Of a stretch of DNA of 64,000 bases, positions 8,513-16,531 are shown in pieces (the first letter of the stretch is position 1; each line of letters opens with the position of its first letter). Source of the DNA: Ignavibacteriota bacterium. Lineage in GTDB: Bacteria; Bacteroidota; Ignavibacteria; UBA10030; UBA6906. The notes below the pieces were generated by a model, which searched no databases, was not told the origin of the DNA, and was given only the letters and a program-made list of their open reading frames with translations. A program made the position numbers and the translations under genes. The stretch is from the NCBI GenBank assembly GCA_016707525.1, contig JADJHP010000003.1, positions 248,001-312,000 of the forward strand. Direction: 5' to 3'.

Positions 8513-9458
8513 CGTGATCTTCCTTTTCGCTTGTCGGTTGCTGGGGATCATTGCTGTTCTTGTACTGCAGGTACAATGCCGCCGTGGCATTGCTGCCGAG
8601 CCGGAGGCGTTGGCGGATCTCCTCCGCGGTCGCCCCCTCCTGTGCCATCAGGAGGGCCGCGGTGTGGCGTAGCGAGAACGGGGAGATCCGGCGTACCGTT
8701 CCCCCCTTCACTCCTGCCGCAGTGAGTCCGAGGTTCACCCTGTCGCGTATCCCCCGTGTCGTCATGCGCTGTCCGCGCGTACGGTTTCCTTCACTGGCAA
8801 AGAGCGGGTCCTGCGGCGAGGTACGGCCGCGCGCCGCCAGATACCGGAACAACGACTCGCGGACATCGGCGGGAAGGATGACCGCCTCGTCCTTGCTCGT
8901 CCTTCCCTTTCCCTGCACCATCAGTCGCGATGTTTCGCCTTCCGCATGGAGGTCCGCACAGTCCGCCCGCACCAGCTCGATCTCCGACAGAGCGCAACGG
9001 AGCATGAGCAGGATCATGGCCTGGTCGCGTGCCCCGCGCAGTCCGGCCGGGACAACGGCGGACATGACCGCCCGGATGTCCTCGGGGGTGAGATAGTCGC
9101 GAGAATGCGATGTAGGCCGGCTGTTCCCCCCGACAAACTTCCCGGGGTTCTCTTTCAGGACGCCGCGGTGCACGAGATGATCACAAAAACGGCGGAACGC
9201 GGTGAGATAGGTGGAGACGCTGACCGCGGAGAGCTTCTTGCGGACTTCGAGGTGACGCTTGTACTTGCGGACATCGGCGATGCGGAACCGGAAACTCCCG
9301 TCGGCCGGGAACCACCGGACGAACTCCCGCAATGCCCGTGAATAGGTGCCGCGGGTCTCGGGGGTCGCTTTCCGGAGGCTCGTCACAAAGCCATCAAAAT
9401 GGCGCTCCAGCGCTTTGCGCGAGAGGCGGACGGGATGGATGACGGGATCGTCGGACAT
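8487..9458 (-). CDS. Degenerate tyrosine recombinase (XerC/D-like), probably not catalytic
   Basis: 323 residues with an N-terminal SAM-like core-binding domain (about 15-105) and a C-terminal phage-integrase domain (about 120-310). The fold signatures are clear: G-K-G near the beta-hairpin lysine, S-P-F-S-L-R-H-T-A-A, and L-G-S...L-Y-L-Q-Y. Aligned by eye to XerD, three of the six active-site residues differ. The first Arg (GLRxSEL) is Ser in A-L-S-E-I-E-L-V, the HxLRH His is Phe, and the LGH His is Ser. The second Arg, the hairpin Lys and the Tyr remain. It may be a binding-only paralogue. Its 3' end overlaps leuS by 26 bases. No mobile-element genes surround it. Confidence 0.78.
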   Translation of the reverse strand: MSDDPVIHPVRLSRKALERHFDGFVTSLRKATPETRGTYSRALREFVRWFPADGSFRFRIADVRKYKRHLEVRKKLSAVSVSTYLTAFRRFCDHLVHRGVLKENPGKFVGGNSRPTSHSRDYLTPEDIRAVMSAVVPAGLRGARDQAMILLMLRCALSEIELVRADCADLHAEGETSRLMVQGKGRTSKDEAVILPADVRESLFRYLAARGRTSPQDPLFASEGNRTRGQRMTTRGIRDRVNLGLTAAGVKGGTVRRISPFSLRHTAALLMAQEGATAEEIRQRLRLGSNATAALYLQYKNSNDPQQPTSEKEDHGALPVQHD

Positions 9459-9486
9459 GGCCGGAGTTGTTCGTGTGCAATAACAG

Positions 9487-9515
9487 AAATTACGATAAAT
9501 TCAGCGGAATTGCAA
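9487..9515 (-). promoter_or_regulatory. Candidate promoter of the recombinase-like/leuS unit
   Basis: On the minus strand TTGCAA (9510-9515) is followed after 17 bases by TAATTT (9487-9492), placing the start of transcription near 9480, about 20 bases before the ATG at 9458. The stretch is AT-rich compared with its surroundings. The 98-bp gap to the phosphatase gene (9459-9556) holds nothing else I recognise. Confidence 0.35.
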
Positions 9516-9556
9516 TGAGGGGGGAAAGGAGAAGCGAACGAGAGAAAAGAAGAAGA

Positions 9557-11293
9557 TCAGGTAGGCACGACCCGCATGACCATCATCGTGATATCGTCCG
9601 ACTGCGGAGCGCCATGAGCGTGCGCGATGATGTCCTGATGGATGATGTCGATCAAACCCTGCGCCCCCCACCCTGCGGCCTTACGGATCACCGCTTCGAG
9701 GCGCTCCTCACCGTACTCCTCGCTGGCGGCATTCATCGCCTCGCTCACGCCGTCTGTGAAGAGGACCAGCACATCTCCCTCGGTCAACTCGGCGCTCCCC
9801 TCCTCATACGGCATCGTCGTCTCCATCACCCCCAGGATCATGCCACCCTTGTCCAGGCGGTCGACCGAACCGTCGGCGTGCAGGAGATACGGATGATTGT
9901 GCCCGGCATTCACATACGTGAAGACACGACGCGCATGATCAAGGCACCCCCAGAAGAACGTGACAAATCTGCTCCCGCCTGTATTCGGGCACATGAGATT
10001 GTTCACCCGGGCCGTGAGATCGGTCAGAGGCAGATCCAACGGCACCAGCGCACGGATCGTTGCCTGAATGTTCGCCATCAGCAGCGACGCGGGCGTTCCT
10101 TTCCCGGACACATCGCCGATAGCGAGGATCAACCGGTGGTCGTCCAGCGGGATCGCATCATAGTAGTCGCCGCCCACCTGCTTCGACGAAAAATTCGCCG
10201 CGGCCAGCTCGAAACCCGGCAATGCCGGGAGGATGCTGGGCAACAGCCCTTTCTGGATCTCACGGGCGATCGCAAGCTCATCCTCCATCTTCTGTTTCTC
10301 GATGGCCTGCTGGAAGAGGCGTGCGTTCTCGAGCGCAATGATCGCGAGGCTGCTCAGTGCCGACAGGAACTCGAAATCCGCGGGTGTGAACGGTTCACGG
10401 TTCAACTTCTCGCCGAGCAGGAGGACACCGCGCGTTTGGCCCTGAAGCTCCATGGGCACGGCGACCTTCAACCGGAGCGCGAGCAACACCGGCCGCGGAT
10501 CGATCGCGCCGGTCACGATCATGTCTTCGATATGCACGCCGGCGTGGATCCTTGTCAATCCGGCGAGCAGTTCCGGTTGGGGTGTGGCGCCATCGATGCG
10601 GGACGCCGCGATGCGCATGTCACTCCCCTCCTTCAGGCAGATCAGGTACCTGTTCACGCCGACCTGTCCGAGGAGAGAGAACACGAGCAGGCGGACCAGT
10701 TTTTCGGGATCGAGCACTGCCCCGAATTCCTTGCCGACCTCAAAGAGAGTGTTCAGCTCCTGGATCTTGCGGTCCAGTTTCCTGTTCACGAGGCCGAGTT
10801 CCTCGATCATGTGACACTTCTCGATCGCTGTGGCCGAGATGCTGGCAAGCGAGCGGAGATACGTCTCTTCCTGCTTCTTGAGTCCGCGGTCACCCTGCCG
10901 GGCGCTGAACGCGAGGATGCCGATCGGCCTCTTCGACGCCATGAGCGGGATCAGGATGCTGAGCTCGTGCTCCGCAAAGTAGGAGGTCCAGGGATGGCGC
11001 TTCTCGCTCATGCGTCCGACATGGGCAACGGTCGATGGCAGCGTCTTGATCATGAGCTCGTTCCCCTCGAGTCCGGCCGGCAGCCCCTTGGTCATCTCCA
11101 CGCGGTAGCGGCCCTCATCGTGCGCCAGGGCCACAAGCGCGCGGGTGGAGAGCAATTTCCCCATCAGCGTGAGCAGGATATGGCCGAGGATGAACCGGAG
11201 GTCGAGAGAAGCGTTGATGACGGTGCTGAACTCGAAGAGCGCGGAGTGCTCGAAGTGGCTCTCGTACGAAGAGGAAGGGGATGACGGCGGCAT
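9557..11293 (-). CDS. GAF-domain SpoIIE/PP2C serine phosphatase (RsbU-like)
   Basis: 578 residues, soluble. Two GAF-like domains (about 20-165 and 190-335) precede a short coiled coil (E-K-Q-K-M-E-D-E-L-A-I-A-R-E-I-Q) and a PP2C/SpoIIE domain (about 370-575). The metal-binding motifs are intact: G-G-D-Y-Y-D, G-D-V-S-G-K-G, L-F-T-D-G-V-S-E-A and S-D-D-I-T. Such enzymes dephosphorylate a STAS antagonist in partner-switching systems in response to a ligand bound by the GAF domains. It follows the kinase gene by one base and is the last gene of the unit, giving the module a second phosphatase. Confidence 0.9.
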   Translation of the reverse strand: MPPSSPSSSYESHFEHSALFEFSTVINASLDLRFILGHILLTLMGKLLSTRALVALAHDEGRYRVEMTKGLPAGLEGNELMIKTLPSTVAHVGRMSEKRHPWTSYFAEHELSILIPLMASKRPIGILAFSARQGDRGLKKQEETYLRSLASISATAIEKCHMIEELGLVNRKLDRKIQELNTLFEVGKEFGAVLDPEKLVRLLVFSLLGQVGVNRYLICLKEGSDMRIAASRIDGATPQPELLAGLTRIHAGVHIEDMIVTGAIDPRPVLLALRLKVAVPMELQGQTRGVLLLGEKLNREPFTPADFEFLSALSSLAIIALENARLFQQAIEKQKMEDELAIAREIQKGLLPSILPALPGFELAAANFSSKQVGGDYYDAIPLDDHRLILAIGDVSGKGTPASLLMANIQATIRALVPLDLPLTDLTARVNNLMCPNTGGSRFVTFFWGCLDHARRVFTYVNAGHNHPYLLHADGSVDRLDKGGMILGVMETTMPYEEGSAELTEGDVLVLFTDGVSEAMNAASEEYGEERLEAVIRKAAGWGAQGLIDIIHQDIIAHAHGAPQSDDITMMVMRVVPT

Positions 11294-11294
11294 A

Positions 11295-11714
11295 TCAGCG
11301 CGCGAGATACTTGGTCAGGCGGACTTCATTGCGTTTGCCGGGATCGATCTCGTATTCCACCTTGTCCATGAGGCGCTTCATGAGGTACACCCCCAGGCCG
11401 CCTTTGCGGAAATGCGAGAAATAATCTTTCATGTCGGGTGCATGGACGTCCGAGGGATCGAACCCGACCCCCGTATCGCGGATCGCCACTTCGAACGCCG
11501 TATTGTGCGGGCGGACGGTCACGGCGATGTCGCAGTCGGGTGCGAACTGGTACGCGTGTTTGATGACGTTCGTACACGCCTCGTCCACGGCGAGGGCGAT
11601 CTTGTTCACATCGTCGTCCGCGAAACCGAATTCGCGGGCCGCTTCGGAAACAAAATCCCGGACGGCGATCAGTCGCTCCGTCCGGCTCTCAATATGGAGG
11701 GTCCGGGACTTCAC
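11295..11714 (-). CDS. Anti-sigma-type serine kinase (RsbW/SpoIIAB-like, HATPase_c_2)
   Basis: 139 residues, the normal size for the family. The GHKL ATP-binding boxes are visible: the N box (E-A-C-T-N-V-I-K-H-A-Y), G1 (D-T-G-V-G-F-D-P) and G2 (K-G-G-L-G-V-Y-L-M-K). RsbW-type kinases phosphorylate the STAS antagonist and sequester a sigma factor or another partner. The start overlaps the stop of the STAS gene by four bases, a typical antagonist-kinase pair. No sigma factor gene lies in the window, so the final target is unknown. Confidence 0.9.
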   Translation of the reverse strand: MKSRTLHIESRTERLIAVRDFVSEAAREFGFADDDVNKIALAVDEACTNVIKHAYQFAPDCDIAVTVRPHNTAFEVAIRDTGVGFDPSDVHAPDMKDYFSHFRKGGLGVYLMKRLMDKVEYEIDPGKRNEVRLTKYLAR

Positions 11715-12073
11715 TTCTGTGTCAGGGCATTGCCGAACTTGTTATAGGCATCCTGCTCATCGGGGGTAATCTCGTAGAGCAAGGGGAACCCGAGCAGGTC
11801 GAAGACGTTGTACACCTTGGTCGACATGTTCGAGAGTTTGATGTCGCCTTTGTTCTTCCTGACGTCCTCAATGTACGCCATGAAGACGCCGAGGCCGGCG
11901 CTGCTGATATAGGAGAGGTCCTTGCAGTTCACGATGATATTGAACCGCTGGTTCTTCAGCAGTCCCTGAAAGGCCTCTTCAAGTTTCGGAGCGGTGTGTG
12001 CGTCCAGGTACCCCTTCAGATCGAGCACCTGGATGGTCTCACGTTCCCGCTGCGCTATAGTGAATTCACTCAT
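11711..12073 (-). CDS. STAS-domain anti-sigma factor antagonist (RsbV/SpoIIAA-like)
   Basis: 120 residues from the ATG at 12073, which has a strong GGGAGG seven bases upstream. The open frame runs to 12130, but that part overlaps the previous gene and lacks a comparable ribosome site. The STAS core is complete, with D-L-S-Y-I-S-S-A-G-L-G-V-F carrying the serine that the partner kinase normally phosphorylates. It binds the kinase when unphosphorylated. Encoded between a membrane phosphatase and its kinase, it is the hub of the switch. Confidence 0.92.
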   Translation of the reverse strand: MSEFTIAQRERETIQVLDLKGYLDAHTAPKLEEAFQGLLKNQRFNIIVNCKDLSYISSAGLGVFMAYIEDVRKNKGDIKLSNMSTKVYNVFDLLGFPLLYEITPDEQDAYNKFGNALTQK

Positions 12074-12102
12074 ACTGCGTCCTCCCGTAGACAGATCGCG
12101 GA

Positions 12103-14217
12103 TCATGACTGTGCCACCGGGCCAAGCCACCGGACGACGACAAGGGTCAGATCGTCATGTGGCGCGCCGTGGTCGATGAAGGCATCCACCGCCAGGAGGA
12201 TATCATCCTTGACCCTGGCAGCCGGTCGTCCATCCGCACAGCCAGCCGCTGCACGTAACCGTTCGTAGCCGAATTCCTCTCCGTTGCGGTGAGCCTCGGT
12301 GACCCCATCCGTGTACAGCACACAGAGGTCACCCGGGCGCAGCCGGACGGTATGCTCCTCGATCGAGCCGGCGAAGATCGAATTCTCCGCCAGCCCGAGC
12401 CCCATGCCATCGGGCCTGAGATACACACCACGTTCCTCCCCGCAATGCAACAGGGGGCAATGTCCTGCGCGGGCGATCTGGAAGCATCCGGTGCGTACAT
12501 CAAGGATACCATAAATTAAACTAACGAACGAGTGTTTGTCAATAGATTCCATCAATACGGTATTCGCCCGGAGCATGAATTCCCGGGGCGATTTATAGAG
12601 GGGGCTCAGGGACTGGAAGATCCCTTTGACCTCGGACATATAGAACGCCGCGGGGACACCCTTCCCCGAGACATCTCCCACGATGATCCCGAGCTCATGG
12701 TCCGAAAGGACCACATAATCGTAGTAATCCCCGCCGACCTCGAACGCGGGGGTGGACAGGGCATCCAGATCGATCCCGGGGATACGGGGCAACCGCTGCG
12801 GGAGCAGCTTCCGCTGCATATCCTGGGCCAGGGTCATTTCCTGCACCAGGCGTTCGCGCTCGATGGAGGTCCTGATGAGCCGTGAATTCTCGATCGCAAT
12901 GGTCGCCTGGTCCGCGAAGGTCGAGATCAGTTCCACATCATCCTTGACGAAGCCGAATGACCCCGCCTTGGTCGCATACAGGAACCCGATCAGGCCCGTA
13001 TGCGAGACCAGCGGGACGATGACGAGGGATCCGGGGTGGCCCGCATCCGCTGCAGCAGCCGCGAAGCGGGGGTCGCGCGCGACCTCATCCACCACGATCG
13101 GCTTGCGCTCCCGCCCGGCCGCCGTGCGGAGATAATGCAAGCCCGTCCCCTGCAGCTCCTCGATCTCTCCGCGCGTGATGTTCTTCATCCCGACAACCTG
13201 CCCGCCGGCGAAACCATCCACTCCCGCCATCACCGGATCCTGCTGGGCAGGAGGCAGGAGTTCGATCCACGCACTCCGGGCGCCCACCATCTGCAGGGTC
13301 ATGCTCGTGACGGTCTCCATCAACTCATTGAAATCGAAGACCTGCGTCACGAGCTTGCTGAGCGTATGGATCGATGTAAGCTCCGACCTCTTCCGGTCGA
13401 ATGCTTCGGCGGTCGGAAGGTGGAAGAGCGTACTGATGAATGCCATCCCGCCGTAGATCGCGCCCGTCACAAGCGAGAGCAGGACGAACTCCTGGAGCGG
13501 GTGGGAGTAGTACAACAATCCGCGCTCAAACGAGGCGTTCTCTTTGATGAGGACAGCAACGACCGAGAACATGACGAAGAGGAAGAACGTCAGGGTGAGC
13601 ACGAGGAGCTTTTCGCGCTTGGTCAGATAGACGATCCACGGAAGACGGAAAGCATTGACGAGCGCGAAGCAGACCGCCAGGCCGTAGAGGACCCCGGTGA
13701 CCACGCTGGAGTCGAGCGGGCGGATGAGCGCAGAGGATGCCGCGGTCCCGAGGACCAGGAGCATGAAGACAAAGAAATTCCTGCGGCCCCGCTTCGTTCT
13801 CGATGCCAGCACAAGATCCCGCAGGATCTGGAAATTCACGATCGAGAAGATGCCGGCGAACAGGCCAAACAGCGACGCCATGAAGAGTGAGGGGTAATCC
13901 AACGGCAGCAGCCCCAGGTCCTTTGCATCAAAGCCGTCGCCGGGAAGGAGCCCGAGAAGAAGCATGACCACCAGGAAGACACCGAGAGAGATCAGCTGGA
14001 TGCCGAGCCAGCGGACAGGGCGGATGGAGGCGCGTTCCGGGAACAGCGGACGGAGTGCCATGAAGATGAGGATGAAAGCCCCCACCGCGGCGAGCTCGCG
14101 CAACGCCAGCAGTCCGCCCATCTGCAACTCCACGTTCTTGCGGAAGATATCCGCCGAGAACTTCAGAAGAAGCAGAACGAAGGCGCCAACAACAAAGAGG
14201 ACCCGCCGGAACTTCAT
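12103..14217 (-). CDS. Membrane-bound GAF/SpoIIE-type PP2C serine phosphatase
   Basis: 704 residues. The first about 265 residues carry roughly eight hydrophobic segments, followed by a GAF domain (about 290-450), a linking helix (M-T-L-A-Q-D-M-Q-R-K-L-L-P) and a SpoIIE/PP2C domain (about 490-700). The phosphatase motifs are intact: G-G-D-Y-Y-D-Y, G-D-V-S-G-K-G, L-Y-T-D-G-V-T-E-A and H-D-D-L-T. It probably senses a membrane or cytoplasmic cue and dephosphorylates the neighbouring STAS protein. It is the first phosphatase of the module, starting six bases after the MATE gene stop. The membrane part resembles no sensor family I can name. Confidence 0.9.
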   Translation of the reverse strand: MKFRRVLFVVGAFVLLLLKFSADIFRKNVELQMGGLLALRELAAVGAFILIFMALRPLFPERASIRPVRWLGIQLISLGVFLVVMLLLGLLPGDGFDAKDLGLLPLDYPSLFMASLFGLFAGIFSIVNFQILRDLVLASRTKRGRRNFFVFMLLVLGTAASSALIRPLDSSVVTGVLYGLAVCFALVNAFRLPWIVYLTKREKLLVLTLTFFLFVMFSVVAVLIKENASFERGLLYYSHPLQEFVLLSLVTGAIYGGMAFISTLFHLPTAEAFDRKRSELTSIHTLSKLVTQVFDFNELMETVTSMTLQMVGARSAWIELLPPAQQDPVMAGVDGFAGGQVVGMKNITRGEIEELQGTGLHYLRTAAGRERKPIVVDEVARDPRFAAAAADAGHPGSLVIVPLVSHTGLIGFLYATKAGSFGFVKDDVELISTFADQATIAIENSRLIRTSIERERLVQEMTLAQDMQRKLLPQRLPRIPGIDLDALSTPAFEVGGDYYDYVVLSDHELGIIVGDVSGKGVPAAFYMSEVKGIFQSLSPLYKSPREFMLRANTVLMESIDKHSFVSLIYGILDVRTGCFQIARAGHCPLLHCGEERGVYLRPDGMGLGLAENSIFAGSIEEHTVRLRPGDLCVLYTDGVTEAHRNGEEFGYERLRAAAGCADGRPAARVKDDILLAVDAFIDHGAPHDDLTLVVVRWLGPVAQS

Positions 14218-14223
14218 GGTTGC

Positions 14224-15573
14224 TTACACTCGTATGTGAAGCCACGTCCCGCGACGATACTTCGCGTAGACCAACAGGCTATAGGCGATGATATATGCCG
14301 GCAGGGCCAGCCAGGCACCCACCAGTCCCGCACCCAGAACAACCCCGAGAACATACGACGCCGGGAGGAAGATCACCCAGTGCGTCAGTACTTCCACCCA
14401 CATCACGTAGACGGTGGCACCTGCAGCCTGGAGCGCGTGGGCAAGCACGATCCCCGATGCATAGAACATCTGTGCGGCACCTGCGATCTGCAGCACCGGA
14501 CGCGCGATCGCGGTCACTTCGGGATCGTTGGTGATGATGCTGATCACCGCTTCGGGGATCAGGATGAACAGCAGGCCGAGCAGGATCGTGAAGTAGGTGG
14601 CGAGACGGGCCGCCTCGAGGCCGTACCGGTGCGCCAGCGTGTACTCGTGATTTCCCAGGCTCTGACCGACCAGGGTCTGCGCTCCCATGCCGAAACCGAA
14701 GCAGGGGAGGAACGACATGAACAGGGCGGAGATCACCACCTGTGTCGCGGCCTGTTCCGTCGTCCCGATATACCCGGCGATCGCAGCAAAGACAAGGAAT
14801 CCGAGAAGGATCAGGATATTCTGGAACGACACCGGGAGCGAGATACGGACGATCTGGTTCAGGACATCGCCCCGGAGGCTGAACTTGGAGTAGTACTTGT
14901 AGGTTTTTCGGTATTCCGGCAGAAAAGTTGCACCGATAAAGAACAACCAACCCACAACATTCGAGAGCGCGACCGCCAGACCGGCTCCCGTCAACCCCAT
15001 TGCAGCGATCCCGAATCCGCCGAAGATCAGGATATAATTGAAGACGATATTCGACACGTTGATGATGATGGCGGAGTACAGGAAGACCTTGGTATGCCCT
15101 ATCCCATTGAAGAATCCGCGATAGGAGACCACGAACAGGAAGAACCCGATCCCGATGAACCGCCACTGCATGTACCCGGTCCCCGCCTTCGCGACATCGG
15201 GATTCGCCGCGAAGAAATCGATGAAATCGTAGGCGAACATGTAGCCCGGCAGGCCGACAAGGAGTCCGATGAACAACGAGAGGAGGAGCGAGTTGTTGAG
15301 CACGTCCCCTGCCCCGACATGCTGACGGGAACCGGAACGGCGTGCGACGAGGACGTGTGTGCCTGTGGCGAGACTGGAGAACGCGCTGGTGATGGCCCAC
15401 GCGGCGAGCGAAGCGAGGGCCATGGCGGCAAGGACGATATTGGCCCCGGTGAGCCGGCCGACCATGGCCGTTTCGGTCACGGTAACGACCATCTGCATCG
15501 ACAGGCCAGCGACCGCCGGAGTCGAGATCTTGAGAACGGTGCGGGTAAGCGCCCTGTCAGGGAGAAGCCCCAT
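14224..15573 (-). CDS. MATE-family multidrug/organic cation exporter
   Basis: 449 residues with twelve predicted membrane helices in two similar halves, the standard MATE length. The start has the P-A-V-A-G-L-S-M-Q and V-T-E-T-A-M-V-G-R-L-T-G pattern of MatE domains, and a second MatE repeat begins near residue 235. MATE proteins export cationic drugs or metabolites using Na+ or H+ gradients across the inner membrane. It lies between the TPR protein and the partner-switching genes on the same strand. The substrate is not predictable. Confidence 0.92.
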   Translation of the reverse strand: MGLLPDRALTRTVLKISTPAVAGLSMQMVVTVTETAMVGRLTGANIVLAAMALASLAAWAITSAFSSLATGTHVLVARRSGSRQHVGAGDVLNNSLLLSLFIGLLVGLPGYMFAYDFIDFFAANPDVAKAGTGYMQWRFIGIGFFLFVVSYRGFFNGIGHTKVFLYSAIIINVSNIVFNYILIFGGFGIAAMGLTGAGLAVALSNVVGWLFFIGATFLPEYRKTYKYYSKFSLRGDVLNQIVRISLPVSFQNILILLGFLVFAAIAGYIGTTEQAATQVVISALFMSFLPCFGFGMGAQTLVGQSLGNHEYTLAHRYGLEAARLATYFTILLGLLFILIPEAVISIITNDPEVTAIARPVLQIAGAAQMFYASGIVLAHALQAAGATVYVMWVEVLTHWVIFLPASYVLGVVLGAGLVGAWLALPAYIIAYSLLVYAKYRRGTWLHIRV

Positions 15574-15615
15574 GCACTCCTTCCGTTGGCCCCGCCTCTC
15601 GCCGGGAGCGAGGGG

Positions 15616-16305
15616 TTACAGCGACAACTGGGCGATGAACCTGTCTGCTTCGCGACCGTAGGTGGTCGTCGGGTAACTCTTCTTGATGCGCTTCAGGATG
15701 TCGACGGCACGTTCTTTGTCGCCCGCCAACGCGAAATTCCGTGCGGCGTTGTTCAAATTCTCGGCGGCCGTGCCTTCCGTGACATCTTCACCCGCGGCCT
15801 TCTCGAAATACCGGGCCGCATCGGCGAACTGTCCGAGGGCCTCGTGGGATGCTGCGATGCCGGCAAGGCGCGACGACTCGACCAGTGCCTCGGACGCATC
15901 GCACGACTCGAATGCTTCAAGCGCTTCCGCGTACTTGCCGAGCTGGAAGTAGGCATCGGCAAGATAGAACCCCGCCAGATCGCCACCCCTGGTGCCGCTG
16001 TGGTTGTCCACGATCTCTTTGAGGCCACGGATGTTCTGTGCCGGCACGCCGTCGATCGCCTGCTGGTACTGTCCGGCATCATACACCGCATGGACCGCAG
16101 CCAACTGTGTCAGCGCCTGCTCGTTGCTGTCCGCACGGTTCTTGAGAAAGATCACCAGGGCAACGATCACAACGACGAACGCCGTGATCCCGATGCTGAT
16201 CTGCTTCTTGTACTGGTCGTAGAAGCCCGTGACCTGCATGTAGGTGGTGAGGAGCGAATCCTGTTTCAGTTCGCGCTTCGAGATCTTCTTCTTCGGTTTG
16301 AGCAT
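15616..16305 (-). CDS. Single-pass membrane protein with TPR repeats (YfgM-like)
   Basis: 229 residues: a charged N-terminus, one membrane helix (about 39-58, rich in V/I), then TPR-like repeats over the rest (for example G-K-Y-A-E-A-L-E-A-F, G-Q-F-A-D-A-A-R-Y-F and D-K-E-R-A-V-D-I-L). This is the layout of the YfgM/TPR_21 family, whose E. coli member works with the PpiD chaperone at the Sec translocon. The start has A-G-G-A four bases upstream. It is 40 bases downstream of tRNA-Arg. Function by homology only. Confidence 0.75.
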   Translation of the reverse strand: MLKPKKKISKRELKQDSLLTTYMQVTGFYDQYKKQISIGITAFVVVIVALVIFLKNRADSNEQALTQLAAVHAVYDAGQYQQAIDGVPAQNIRGLKEIVDNHSGTRGGDLAGFYLADAYFQLGKYAEALEAFESCDASEALVESSRLAGIAASHEALGQFADAARYFEKAAGEDVTEGTAAENLNNAARNFALAGDKERAVDILKRIKKSYPTTTYGREADRFIAQLSL

Positions 16306-16345
16306 ACGATCCTATCGTAACGGATTGCAGATGGGGAAAAACCTG

Positions 16346-16419
16346 TGCGCCTGTCGGGAGTCGAACCCGAAACCTTTGGCTCCGGAGGCCAACACTCTAT
16401 CCAATTGAGCTACAGGCGC
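16346..16419 (-). tRNA. tRNA-Arg (anticodon CCG)
   Basis: The minus strand folds as a full cloverleaf of 74 bases. The acceptor stem is GCGCCTG/CAGGCGC with discriminator A, the D arm contains AGCTC-AATTGGATA-GAGT, and the anticodon stem TTGGC/GCCAA closes the loop CTCCGGA with anticodon CCG. The T arm is TCGGG-TTCGACT-CCCGA. CCA is not encoded. A short T run follows the gene. It reads CGG arginine codons, which are common in this G+C-rich genome. The rest of 16306-16531 holds no gene I can support. Confidence 0.96.
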
Positions 16420-16531
16420 ATGGGGCGTGCATGCTGCTGCACCGCCGTTCGCATATGCCGGAATGGCTGTGCACATCAATGTACGAAATCGCCCTCCCAA
16501 TTGCAAGAATTCGGGCACAAAACAGCAGGAT

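Noticed and set aside
8487..9458. Prophage or integrative element marked by the integrase-like gene next to other genes
   Set aside because: No other phage or mobile gene, no repeat pair and no att-like tRNA end nearby; the active site is degenerate.
16346..16531. Attachment site in tRNA-Arg
   Set aside because: I found no second copy of the tRNA 3' end in the surrounding sequence and no integrase beside it.
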